The notes beneath the pieces are model-generated. The model did no database searches. It saw only the letters and a list, made by a program, of their open reading frames with translations, and was not told where the DNA came from. From Brenneria corticis (lineage in GTDB: Bacteria; Pseudomonadota; Gammaproteobacteria; Enterobacterales; Enterobacteriaceae), in NCBI RefSeq assembly GCF_003115855.1, contig NZ_KZ819074.1:248001-312000 (forward strand): a stretch of DNA of 64,000 bases, written 5' to 3'. Positions within the stretch are counted from its first letter, which is position 1. Every line of letters begins with the position of its first letter. Both the position numbers and the translations under genes were made by a program. Of the stretch, positions 25,409 to 33,895 are shown in pieces.

Positions 25409-27412
25409 ATGGCCGCCTACCCTACTCTGTTTTCGCCGCTCGATCTGGGATTCACCACGCTAAAGAACCGGGTCGTTATGGGCTCGATGCATACCGGTCT
25501 GGAAGAACATCCCGACGGTACCCAAAGGCTGTCGGCCTTCTACCGCGAACGGGCGCTGGGCGGCGTGGGCCTGATTGTCACCGGCGGTATCGCGCCCAAC
25601 CCCAAAGGCGCGGTGGTAAAAGACGGGGCGTCGCTGCACGATGCGTCGCAGCTTGCCCACCACCGGGCGCTGACGCAGGCGGTTCATGCGGCGGGAGGAA
25701 AGATCGCCCTGCAAATTCTCCACGCCGGTCGCTACAGCTACCAGCCACTGCCGCTGGCGCCTTCCGCGCTACAGGCGCCCATCAGTCAGTTTGCCCCGCT
25801 GGCCATGAGCCGGCAAGAGATTGAGCGGACCATCGCTGATTTTGCCCGTTGCGCCGCGCTGGCCCAGCGGGCGGGCTACGACGGCGTGGAAATTATGGGC
25901 TCGGAAGGCTACCTGATTAACCAGTTTCTGGTCGCCCGCACTAACCGGCGGGATGACGAATGGGGCGGCGATTTTCAACGCCGCAGCCGTTTTGCGCTGG
26001 AGATCGTCCGGGCGGTGCGTCGGATAACCGGACCCGCGTTTATCATCATCTATCGTTTGTCGATGCTCGATCTGGTCGCCGACGGCTCAAGCTGGCAGGA
26101 GATCGAGCAGTTGGCGCAGGCCGTAGAAGGCGCCGGCGCCAACCTGATCAATACCGGCATCGGCTGGCATGAAGCCCGCATCCCCACCGTCGCCACCCTG
26201 GTGCCGCGCGGCGCCTTTGGCTGGGTGACCCAGCGGCTGATGGGAAAAGTCGGCATTCCGTTAATTGCCGCCAATCGCATCAACGATCCCGCCGTGGCGG
26301 AGCAGCTGCTCGCCGCCGGCTGCGCCGATATGATTTCGATGGCGCGCCCCTTTCTGGCCGATGCGGAGCTGGTGAACAAGGCCGCGGCAGGCCGCGCCGA
26401 CGAAATCAATACCTGCATTGGCTGTAATCAGGCCTGTCTGGATCGGATCTTTATCGGCGAGCTGACCTCTTGTCTGGTAAACCCGCGCGCCTGTCACGAA
26501 ACCGTGCTGCCGCTCACGCCGGCGCCGGCGGCGAAACGGCTCGCCGTGGTGGGCGCCGGCCCGGCCGGTATGGCGTTTGCGGTGAATGCCGCCGGGCGCG
26601 GCCACCGGGTCACGCTGTTTGAATCCGCCGCGCACATCGGCGGGCAGTTCGATCTGGCGCGGCAAATCCCCGGCAAAGGCGAATTTAACCAGACTCTGCG
26701 TTATTACCGCCGCCAACTGGCGTTGAATAAGGTGACGCTAAGGCTGGGCGTACGCGCCGGCGTGGACGACCTGGCTGATTTCGACGAGGTGATCCTGGCC
26801 AGCGGCATCGTGCCGCGCATACCGGAGATTGAGGGGATCGATCACCCCATGACGTTAAGCTATCTGGACGTGCTGCGTGATAAAAAACCGGTCGGGCGGC
26901 GGGTGGCCATCATCGGCGCCGGCGGCATCGGTTTCGATACCGCCCACTATCTCAGCCAGCCGCCCCACGCCGATTTTTATGCCGAATGGGGCATCGACCG
27001 CCGGCTGCGCCGCAGAGGCGGCCTGCTGGGCGACCACGCGCATACGCTTCCCCGCCGCCGGGAGATAACCTTATTGCAGCGTAAGGCGGGAAAACCCGGC
27101 GCCAATCTGGGTAAAACAACCGGCTGGATCCATCGAGCCAGTTTACTGCGCCACGGGGTGACCATGCTGGAGAGCGTGCGTTATCAACGCATTGACGACG
27201 ATGGATTGCATATTGTGCATCAGGGGCAAGCGCGCTGCCTGCCGGTGGATAACGTTATCATCTGCGCCGGTCAGGAGCCGTGCCGCGAGCTTTACCCGCC
27301 GCTGCAAGCCGCCGGGCGCCGCGTGCATCTGATTGGCGGCGCCGACGTCGCCCAGGAGCTGGATGCGCGCCGGGCGATAGAACAAGCCACCCGGCTGGCA
27401 TTAAGCATTTGA
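25409..27412 (+). CDS. fadH: 2,4-dienoyl-CoA reductase (NADPH)
   Basis: 667-aa flavo-iron-sulfur enzyme needed to degrade unsaturated fatty acids with even-numbered double bonds. The N-terminal TIM barrel (Old Yellow Enzyme fold, FMN) starts MAAYPTLFSPLDLGFTTLKN. A 4Fe-4S motif follows (CIGCNQACLDRIF with a later Cys). Then come FAD and NAD(P)H domains with GAGPAGMAF and GAGGIGFDTA. The start at 25409 has a GGAG Shine-Dalgarno; 14 upstream residues are rejected. A FadR site lies in front. It converges on rlmG with only 7 bp between them. Confidence 0.97.
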   Translation: MAAYPTLFSPLDLGFTTLKNRVVMGSMHTGLEEHPDGTQRLSAFYRERALGGVGLIVTGGIAPNPKGAVVKDGASLHDASQLAHHRALTQAVHAAGGKIALQILHAGRYSYQPLPLAPSALQAPISQFAPLAMSRQEIERTIADFARCAALAQRAGYDGVEIMGSEGYLINQFLVARTNRRDDEWGGDFQRRSRFALEIVRAVRRITGPAFIIIYRLSMLDLVADGSSWQEIEQLAQAVEGAGANLINTGIGWHEARIPTVATLVPRGAFGWVTQRLMGKVGIPLIAANRINDPAVAEQLLAAGCADMISMARPFLADAELVNKAAAGRADEINTCIGCNQACLDRIFIGELTSCLVNPRACHETVLPLTPAPAAKRLAVVGAGPAGMAFAVNAAGRGHRVTLFESAAHIGGQFDLARQIPGKGEFNQTLRYYRRQLALNKVTLRLGVRAGVDDLADFDEVILASGIVPRIPEIEGIDHPMTLSYLDVLRDKKPVGRRVAIIGAGGIGFDTAHYLSQPPHADFYAEWGIDRRLRRRGGLLGDHAHTLPRRREITLLQRKAGKPGANLGKTTGWIHRASLLRHGVTMLESVRYQRIDDDGLHIVHQGQARCLPVDNVIICAGQEPCRELYPPLQAAGRRVHLIGGADVAQELDARRAIEQATRLALSI

Positions 27413-27419
27413 TCCGGGT

Positions 27420-28559
27420 TTACCTTGCCGCCGCGCTTTTCACCGCCCGCAGCACCACAAACTTGGCGTTGCCGGCAATCAGCTCTGCGTTGCCAAACAG
27501 CCGTTTCAGCTTGTGGAAGTAATCCAGATGGCGGTTGCCGACGATACGCAACTCGCCGCCGACCTGAAGACAGCGGCGGGAATCGAGGAACATTTGCCAG
27601 GCGATATTATCGGTAACGGCCTGCTGCTGATGGAACGGAGGATTACACAATACCGCCTGCAGGCTGTCGCGCGCCACGCCGGACAGGCCGTGATTAACGG
27701 CAAAACCACAGCGGTCCTGATCCTGCGGGCAATTAATCGCGACGTTCATCCGGCTGGAGGCTATCGCCATATAGGATTCATCAAAGAAGCTGACGAAAGC
27801 GTCCGGGTTGGCGGATAGCGCCGCCAGCCCGATAACGCCGTTGCCGCAGCCTAAATCGACGATTTTACCGTCCAGTTGCCGAGGCAAATGCTGCATAAAG
27901 AAACGGGCGCCGATATCCAGCCCGCCGCGCGAAAAAACATTGGCGTGGTTGTGAATGCGATACCCGAACTCTTCCAGATCCCACGCGGTGGTTAGTGGCT
28001 GCTCACTCACCTTTAAATCCGCTACCTCACAGTGGATCAGCCGCGCTTTTTTCCAGGCCAGCGAGGTTTTCGTCGGCCCCAGAATGCACTCGAACAGCTG
28101 GAGCGTCGACGTATGGATGTCGCGGGCTTTGGCGCCGGCGATAACGCGGGTTTGCGGCGTCGCCACCTTGCGCAGCATACGCAGCTGATATTCCAGCAGC
28201 GCCATGGTTTTCGGAATTTTTATCACCGCCAATGCGGGCGCCGCGGGCAGATCCGCCAGGCTGTCCAGCAGCTCCACCGACTCCGCGGCAAAACCGTTCA
28301 GCGCCAGATTATGGCGCGTCGCCAGTTGGCTCATATACGAATCGCTGATGCTGATCGGCGACTGAGCCTGCAACCCGCAGGCCAGCGCCCCGAAGGCGTC
28401 ATTAAAAATCAGGCGGGGACCGGGCGCCGTTTCCGCGGAGGAAAGCTCCCGCAGCAGAAACTCGTCCGCCGCCTCCCACGCCTGCAGCGCCGTATTGTCG
28501 GCTACCGGAGGATAACGCACCAGCGTCAGATTACGCGTTTCCAGTTCGAGTTGGCTCAT
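27420..28559 (-). CDS. rlmG: 23S rRNA (guanine-1835-N2)-methyltransferase RlmG
   Basis: SAM-dependent methyltransferase that modifies G1835 of 23S rRNA. From the start at 28559 (MSQLELETRN, Shine-Dalgarno AGGAGGGAG) it is 379 aa, the E. coli length. Methyltransferase motif I is VDLGCGNGVIGLAAL and motif IV is LCNPPFHQQ, marking an N2-guanine-type enzyme. The N-terminal half is the degenerate paralogous domain. The start at 28607 is rejected because the extra residues are not conserved. Confidence 0.96.
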   Translation of the reverse strand: MSQLELETRNLTLVRYPPVADNTALQAWEAADEFLLRELSSAETAPGPRLIFNDAFGALACGLQAQSPISISDSYMSQLATRHNLALNGFAAESVELLDSLADLPAAPALAVIKIPKTMALLEYQLRMLRKVATPQTRVIAGAKARDIHTSTLQLFECILGPTKTSLAWKKARLIHCEVADLKVSEQPLTTAWDLEEFGYRIHNHANVFSRGGLDIGARFFMQHLPRQLDGKIVDLGCGNGVIGLAALSANPDAFVSFFDESYMAIASSRMNVAINCPQDQDRCGFAVNHGLSGVARDSLQAVLCNPPFHQQQAVTDNIAWQMFLDSRRCLQVGGELRIVGNRHLDYFHKLKRLFGNAELIAGNAKFVVLRAVKSAAAR

Positions 28560-28794
28560 TCTCCCTCCTGAATCACAAAATTTGCGCTGTTTATCCCTTA
28601 AAATCACGCGCCAGTAAATGCTTTTCTCAGACAGATAGGCTATCGGCCTCGTTATCCATACCTTAACAGTAATCTTGTGTTGTTATTTCACCATGATAAT
28701 CCGAACGCTTTCCCGCACCGGGCGAAACGCCGTCTCCGCTATCATGACGATATTTATTTGACCGGGATCAACTTTTCACCTATCTTCTGTGACA
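28560..28794. other. rlmG-alx intergenic stretch before the riboswitch
   Basis: 235 bp, AT-rich, between divergent genes. It should hold the rlmG and alx promoters, though I could not fix them with confidence. A 65-aa minus-strand ORF further on (28754-28951) is the riboswitch read backwards. Confidence 0.5.
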
Positions 28795-29010
28795 GCAAAG
28801 GGGAGTAACTTTTCCGCCGGTCAATCGTCATTACGGTGCCATACCCGCCAGATTCAACAGGCTGGGGAAAACGCATCCGGTTACCGGGCAACCTTAAGCA
28901 GATTATCGCATTAACGTTGTAAGTGAGACCTTGCCGGGAGGCGAGGTGCATTTGCAGCTATAATGATTAGCGGCCAGCGTCTTCCGACGTTGGCCGTTTT
29001 TGTTTTTTTT
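28795..29010 (+). promoter_or_regulatory. yybP-ykoY manganese riboswitch with terminator, alx leader
   Basis: Aptamer 28795-28955: P1 arms GCAAAG (28795-28800) and TTTGC (28951-28955), the conserved GGGGAGTAAC block (28800-28809) and the GAGACCTTGCC block (28925-28935). An expression platform follows: hairpin CGGCCAGCGTC (28971-28981) with GACGTTGGCCG (28986-28996) and a T-run to 29010, directly before the Shine-Dalgarno AAGGAAA. In E. coli the alx leader (SraF/PRE) responds to Mn2+ and alkaline pH. Confidence 0.9.
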
Positions 29011-29024
29011 CAAAGGAAATTGCT

Positions 29025-29978
29025 ATGCATACCATTGGCACGCCGTGGCTATGGGGCAGCTTTGCTGCCATTGTTATCATCATGCTGGCCGTCGACCTGC
29101 TCTATCAGGGACGCAAGGGTTCGACGGTGATGACCTTCAAACAAGCCGCCGCATGGTCGATTGTCTGGGTGTCGCTCTCCCTGCTGTTCAATGCGGGTTT
29201 CTGGTGGTATCTGGACGGCTCCCTGGGGCGTGAAGTCGCCAATACGCAGGCGCTGGCCTTTCTGACCGGTTATCTGATCGAAAAAGCTCTCGCCGTCGAT
29301 AACGTGTTCGTCTGGCTGATGCTGTTCAGCTATTTCTCGGTGCCGCCGCAATATCAGCGCCGGGTACTGATTTACGGCGTGCTGGGCGCCATCGTTCTGC
29401 GCACGCTGATGGTGTTTGGCGGCAGCTGGCTGGTGACCCAGTTCCAATGGCTGCTGTACGTATTCGGCGCGTTTCTGCTGTTTACCGGCATCAAAATGGC
29501 GCTGACGACAGAGGATGACGGCGCCATCGGCGACAAGCCGCTGGTGCGCTGGCTGCGCGGACATCTGCGCATGACCGACAATATTGAAAACGACAAATTC
29601 TTTGTTCGTCGCAGCGGCATACTCTATGCCACGCCGCTGTTTCTGGTGCTGATACTGGTGGAAATCAGCGACGTCATTTTCGCCGTCGACAGCATCCCGG
29701 CCATCTTCGCCGTGACGACCGATCCCTTTATCGTCCTGACGTCCAACCTGTTCGCCATTTTGGGGCTGCGCGCCATGTACTTCCTGCTGGCGGGCGTGGC
29801 GGAGCGTTTCTCCCTGCTGAAATACGGGCTGGCCGTGATCCTGATTTTCATCGGCATCAAGATGCTGCTGATCGACCTGTTCCATATTCCCATCGCCATT
29901 TCGCTGGGCGTGGTTGCCGGGATTCTGGCCGTCACCCTGCTGGTCAATATTTGGGTCAACCGCCGCGCGGGGCGGTAA
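29025..29978 (+). CDS. alx: Membrane protein Alx (TerC family, Mn2+ homeostasis)
   Basis: 317-aa inner-membrane protein of the TerC family with about nine helices. The conserved acidic helix motifs EKALAVDNVFVWL and EISDVIFAVDSIPAIFA are likely metal-handling sites. In E. coli, Alx lowers intracellular Mn2+ and is induced by alkaline pH. The riboswitch leader and terminator stand directly upstream. A strong hairpin (29998-30027) ends the gene. Confidence 0.96.
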   Translation: MHTIGTPWLWGSFAAIVIIMLAVDLLYQGRKGSTVMTFKQAAAWSIVWVSLSLLFNAGFWWYLDGSLGREVANTQALAFLTGYLIEKALAVDNVFVWLMLFSYFSVPPQYQRRVLIYGVLGAIVLRTLMVFGGSWLVTQFQWLLYVFGAFLLFTGIKMALTTEDDGAIGDKPLVRWLRGHLRMTDNIENDKFFVRRSGILYATPLFLVLILVEISDVIFAVDSIPAIFAVTTDPFIVLTSNLFAILGLRAMYFLLAGVAERFSLLKYGLAVILIFIGIKMLLIDLFHIPIAISLGVVAGILAVTLLVNIWVNRRAGR

Positions 29979-29997
29979 CCGCTCCGCTTTTCCGCTC

Positions 29998-30027
29998 TTG
30001 CCGCACGGCGTTTCTGCCGTGCGGCAA
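29998..30027 (+). terminator. Terminator-like hairpin after alx
   Basis: TTGCCGCACGGC (29998-30009) pairs perfectly with GCCGTGCGGCAA (30016-30027), a 12-bp stem with a 6-nt loop. Only a short pyrimidine stretch follows. Confidence 0.75.
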
Positions 30028-30078
30028 TTCTCCCCCGCCGATTAAAAAACGCCGGGAGCGTTTTTCAACGTCGTTTGC

Positions 30079-30118
30079 GACGGCCCGCTAGGGTGGCGGG
30101 CAGGACGCCCGCCATAAA
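30079..30118. repeat. Short palindromic repeat shared with the argR-tsaD gap
   Basis: GACGGCCCG is followed by TAGGGTGGCGGGC and a hairpin TGGCGGGC/GCCCGCCA (30094-30114), then ATAAAA. The argR-tsaD copy (2255-2296) has GACGGCCCG, TAGGGTGACGGGC, GCCCGTCATAAA. This points to a small intergenic repeat family. Confidence 0.65.
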
Positions 30119-30298
30119 AAATCCGACTCATCGCAGAAAAAGCGCCATCGCCTCTTCTCCTGGTAGGATTTTCTCATATACTGACACGCGCAAACACATC
30201 TCGTTACGGAATAGAAAGAAATCCGGCGTCTTGCTCGCCAGAGGTTTCACATCTGTAAAACACAATCACTCAACGGAAACGGCCGCGCCGTCAATACT

Positions 30299-31546
30299 AT
30301 GGAAAATCAACAGTCACGTTTTTTGCAGTACATTACTCGCGGTAGTCTGGTGCAACAGATACTACTGGGGCTGGTCGCCGGGATTATTCTGGCGTCGGTG
30401 TCGACCAAAGCCGCGATCGCCGCCGGTTTGCTGGGCACATTGTTCGTCGGCGCCCTCAAGGCCGTGGCGCCGGTGTTGGTGTTGATGCTGGTCATGGCCT
30501 CCATCGCCAATCATCAGCAGGGGCAGAAAACCAACATTCGTCCGGTGCTGGTGCTTTATCTGATCGGCACCTTCTCGGCGGCGCTGATCGCCGTGGTGCT
30601 GAGCACCCTCTTCCCTTCCACGCTGGCGCTCAGCGCCCAGGCGGCAGACATTACGCCGCCCTCGGGTATTGTGGAAGTGCTGAAGGGGCTGTTGATGAGC
30701 GTCATCGCCAACCCGATCCATGCGCTGCTGAACGCCAACTATATCGGTATTCTGGCGTGGGCCGTCGGATTGGGGATAGCGCTCCGCCATTCCGCTGCGA
30801 GCACCAAAACCCTGATTACCGATGCGTCCGATGCGGTCACCTTTATTGTGCGCGTGGTGATCCGCTTTGCGCCCCTGGGGATTTTCGGTCTGGTCGCCGC
30901 CACGCTGGCCGAAACCGGTTTTGGCGCACTGTGGGGCTATGCCCACCTGCTGATGGTGCTGATCGGCGGGATGCTGCTGGTGGCGCTGGGCATCAATCCC
31001 CTGATCGTCTACTGGAAGACGCGCCGCAATCCTTATCCGCTGGTATTGCGCTGCCTGCGTGAAAGCGGCGTAACCGCCTTTTTCACCCGCAGCTCCGCCG
31101 CCAATATCCCGGTGAATATGGAGCTGTGCCGTAAGCTGAAGCTGGATGAAGACACCTATTCCGTCGCCATTCCGCTGGGCGCCACCATCAATATGGCGGG
31201 CGCGGCCATTACCATCACCGTGCTGACCATGGCGGCGGCCCACACGCTGGGCATCCATGTCGATCTGCCCACCGCGCTGCTGCTCAGCGTGGTGGCGTCG
31301 CTCTGCGCCTGCGGCGCGTCCGGCGTCGCCGGCGGTTCGCTGCTGCTGATCCCGCTGGCGTGCAGCATGTTCGGCATCTCAAACGATATCGCCATGCAGG
31401 TGGTGGCCGTCGGCTTTATCATCGGCGTATTGCAGGACTCCGCGGAAACCGCGGTCAACTCCTCGACGGACGTGATTTTTATCGCCGCGGTTTGCCAGGC
31501 GGAAGACGACAAGCTGGCGAAACAGGAGCGGCTGAATACGCTGTAA
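30299..31546 (+). CDS. sstT: Serine/threonine:Na+ symporter SstT
   Basis: 415-aa member of the DAACS/glutamate-transporter fold. It opens with ITRGSLVQQILLGLVAGIIL, and the C-terminal half contains the hairpin-loop serine motif FTRSSAANIPVN and NMAGAAITITVL, with CGASGVAGGSLLLIPLA near the end. It imports serine and threonine with Na+. The order alx-sstT-ygjV-uxa is as in E. coli. Confidence 0.96.
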   Translation: MENQQSRFLQYITRGSLVQQILLGLVAGIILASVSTKAAIAAGLLGTLFVGALKAVAPVLVLMLVMASIANHQQGQKTNIRPVLVLYLIGTFSAALIAVVLSTLFPSTLALSAQAADITPPSGIVEVLKGLLMSVIANPIHALLNANYIGILAWAVGLGIALRHSAASTKTLITDASDAVTFIVRVVIRFAPLGIFGLVAATLAETGFGALWGYAHLLMVLIGGMLLVALGINPLIVYWKTRRNPYPLVLRCLRESGVTAFFTRSSAANIPVNMELCRKLKLDEDTYSVAIPLGATINMAGAAITITVLTMAAAHTLGIHVDLPTALLLSVVASLCACGASGVAGGSLLLIPLACSMFGISNDIAMQVVAVGFIIGVLQDSAETAVNSSTDVIFIAAVCQAEDDKLAKQERLNTL

Positions 31547-31580
31547 CCCGGCGTTATCACCTGTCGCCCCTAGCTCCCTA

Positions 31581-31721
31581 GTCATCCCCCTGTTCTCTTG
31601 TCATCCCCGCGAAAGCGGGGGTCTTGTACTCCGAGCCGCTAGCGGAAAGATCCCCGCCTAGGACCGCGGGGATGACGAAAATGGGCTCCGGGGATGACCG
31701 GAGGTGGTATTCGGGGATGAC
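31581..31721. repeat. Cluster of GTCATCCCC / GGGGATGAC units
   Basis: Five 9-mers: GTCATCCCC at 31581 and 31600, inverted GGGGATGAC at 31668, 31690 and 31713. A local hairpin CCCCGC-GAAA-GCGGGG lies at 31605-31620. It sits in the convergent sstT-ygjV gap, where it may also terminate transcription. Confidence 0.75.
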
Positions 31722-31755
31722 GGGATCGACGACATTATTTATCGACCGCATGGCG

Positions 31756-32298
31756 TTACGCCTTACCCGCCTTTTTCTTCTCCACCTTGAACGGATCGAT
31801 ACCGCGTTTCTGCATCCGCCGGAAACGGATGATGTTAAAACCATTCATCAGCAGGAAACTGCCTTCAATCAGCGAGCCGCCAATCGACCCCAACCAGATA
31901 TTGTGCGTTACCCAGCAGGCGGTAGAGCACCACATTACACAGCGCGTGGTTAAACCGGACGTCCGAAACAGCGCCCAGGTGCTGGCGATCGTTCCCACTA
32001 TCGGCAGCAGTTCCACCACATGCCGAATACCGGGCAGGCCGAGCGCCAGCGTCAGCGCGATAAACACGAACATCACGGCGATATTGTGCGTTTTGATCGA
32101 TATCAGCGTACGGGCGGAATTCAGCATCGCGCTGATCCCCGCCGCATTCGCGCCCATCATAAAAAAGTGACAGCCGATAACCAAAGTGTAAACCGAGAGC
32201 TGTAGCTTAAATTTGCGCTCGTCGCGATTAAAAAACAGAGTAATACCGACCAGAAAAGCCAATACCCCCACCGACTGGGCAAACCAGTAATACGCCAT
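31756..32298 (-). CDS. ygjV: Inner-membrane protein YgjV
   Basis: 180-aa membrane protein with five to six hydrophobic helices. It starts MAYYWFAQSVGVLAFLVGIT and ends in a basic tail (RMQKRGIDPFKVEKKKAGKA). The place between sstT and uxaA matches E. coli ygjV. Function unknown; the family resembles small transporter-like YgjV proteins. Confidence 0.88.
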   Translation of the reverse strand: MAYYWFAQSVGVLAFLVGITLFFNRDERKFKLQLSVYTLVIGCHFFMMGANAAGISAMLNSARTLISIKTHNIAVMFVFIALTLALGLPGIRHVVELLPIVGTIASTWALFRTSGLTTRCVMWCSTACWVTHNIWLGSIGGSLIEGSFLLMNGFNIIRFRRMQKRGIDPFKVEKKKAGKA

Positions 32299-32386
32299 TG
32301 ATCCCTGCCTTAAAAACGACCGTGGAAAAGCAAAACGGCGCCATATAAATGAAACGCCGTTTTATATTAATTTGAGCGCAGCAGAT

Positions 32387-33877
32387 TTACAATGTTACGC
32401 CACTTTTAAATATAGCCAACTCACGGAAGTCATTAACTTCATTTTTAGCCGCTTTGCCATCGGCAATCTCGACGATCAGATCGACAAACCGCGCCAGCAG
32501 TTCATCCATCGGCATGCCGTGAATCAAACGGCCGGCGTCAAAATCGATCCAGTGCGGTTTCTTTTGCGCCAGTTCGCTGTTGGTCGCCAGCTTCACCGTC
32601 GGGACGAAACCGCCGTAAGGCGTTCCGCGCCCGGTACTGAACAGCACCATATGACAACCCGCCGCCGCCAGCGCGCTGGTTGCCACCGCGTCATTGCCCG
32701 GCGCGCTGAGCAGATTCAGCCCCGGCGTATGTAAGCGCTCACCATACTTCAGCACATCCACCACCTTGCTCTGGCCGGCTTTTTGCGTGCAGCCAAGGGA
32801 TTTCTCCTCCAGCGTGGTAATGCCGCCCGCCTTATTACCCGGCGAGGGGTTTTCATAAATCGGCTGCTGGTGGGCGATAAAATACCGTTTGAAGTCATTG
32901 ACCATTTGTACCGTTTTTTCAAAGGTGGCCCGATCGCGGCAACGGCTCATCAGAATGCGCTCGGCGCCAAACATTTCCGGCACTTCCGTCAGCACGGTGG
33001 TGCCGCCATTGGCGATCAGATAGTCCGAAAAACGCCCCAGCAGCGGGTTGGCGGTAATCCCCGACAGCCCGTCGGAGCCGCCGCACTCCAGACCGAATTT
33101 GAGTTCGCTGAGCTTGCCCGGTTCACGCCTGTCGTAGCGCATCGCCTGATAAAGCTCATGCAAACGCGCCACTCCGGCCTCCACCTCATCATCCTGCTGC
33201 TGGCAAATCATAAAGCTGACCCGCCCGGCGTCATAGTCACCCAGCGTGGCGCGAAAATCATCCACCTGATTATTCTCGCACCCCAGCCCGACGACCAGCG
33301 CCGCGCCGGCATTCGGATGACGCACCATGTTTTGCAGCACGGTGCGGGTGTTCTCATGGTCCTGTCCCAGTTGCGAACAGCCGAACGGGTGGCTGAACAG
33401 ATGCACGCCGTCGATGTCCCGCGCATCCTGCGTTTCCTTCAGAAAACGCTGCTGGATCTGCCGGGCGATGCCGTTGACGCACCCCACCGTCGGCAGTATC
33501 CACAGTTCGTTGCGAATGCCGACATCCCCGTTGCCGCGGCGATAAATCCGCACCGGCCGATCGCCCATTTGCGGCGTCAGATCGGTAAATTCCGGCTGAT
33601 ATTGATAGTCATCCACATCGTTCAGGTTGGTTTTCGCATTCTGGGTATGAATATGTTCGCCCGGCGCAATGGCCGTCAGGGCATGACCGATCGGCAGACC
33701 GTATTTGATAATCATCTCGCCGGCGGCGATGGCTTGCAGCGCGAACTTATGGCCGCGCGCCACGCTTTGCCGCAGCGTCGCCGTGCGGTTGCCGGCGGAC
33801 ACCGTCTCTCCCGGCGCCAGATCGCGCAGGGCCACCGCCACATTGTCCACAGGATGAATTTTTATCACGCTTTGCAT
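32387..33877 (-). CDS. uxaA: Altronate dehydratase
   Basis: 496 aa. Iron/manganese-dependent D-altronate hydro-lyase that makes 2-keto-3-deoxygluconate in galacturonate catabolism. The N-terminal SAF domain (VDNVAVALRDLAPGETV) precedes the GDH-type catalytic region with GCVNGIARQ, HPFGCSQLGQDHENT and FGLECGGSDGLSGITANP. Last gene of the uxaCBA operon, 18 bp from uxaB. Confidence 0.97.
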   Translation of the reverse strand: MQSVIKIHPVDNVAVALRDLAPGETVSAGNRTATLRQSVARGHKFALQAIAAGEMIIKYGLPIGHALTAIAPGEHIHTQNAKTNLNDVDDYQYQPEFTDLTPQMGDRPVRIYRRGNGDVGIRNELWILPTVGCVNGIARQIQQRFLKETQDARDIDGVHLFSHPFGCSQLGQDHENTRTVLQNMVRHPNAGAALVVGLGCENNQVDDFRATLGDYDAGRVSFMICQQQDDEVEAGVARLHELYQAMRYDRREPGKLSELKFGLECGGSDGLSGITANPLLGRFSDYLIANGGTTVLTEVPEMFGAERILMSRCRDRATFEKTVQMVNDFKRYFIAHQQPIYENPSPGNKAGGITTLEEKSLGCTQKAGQSKVVDVLKYGERLHTPGLNLLSAPGNDAVATSALAAAGCHMVLFSTGRGTPYGGFVPTVKLATNSELAQKKPHWIDFDAGRLIHGMPMDELLARFVDLIVEIADGKAAKNEVNDFRELAIFKSGVTL

Positions 33878-33895
33878 AGCTACACCTTTTTGCTG

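Larger units (their letters stand above)
29979..30298. other. alx-sstT spacer
   Basis: 320 bp with the alx hairpin and the palindromic repeat, then about 180 bp that should hold the sstT promoter. No gene seen. Confidence 0.5.

Noticed and set aside
28754..28951. 65-aa minus-strand ORF upstream of alx
   Set aside because: It is the reverse strand of the Mn riboswitch aptamer.
29049..29885. 278-aa minus-strand ORF inside alx
   Set aside because: Antisense to the TM-rich alx frame; Gln/His-rich product with no family.
30362..31258. 298-aa minus-strand ORF inside sstT
   Set aside because: Antisense shadow of sstT; composition dominated by Gln, His, Gly and Arg.
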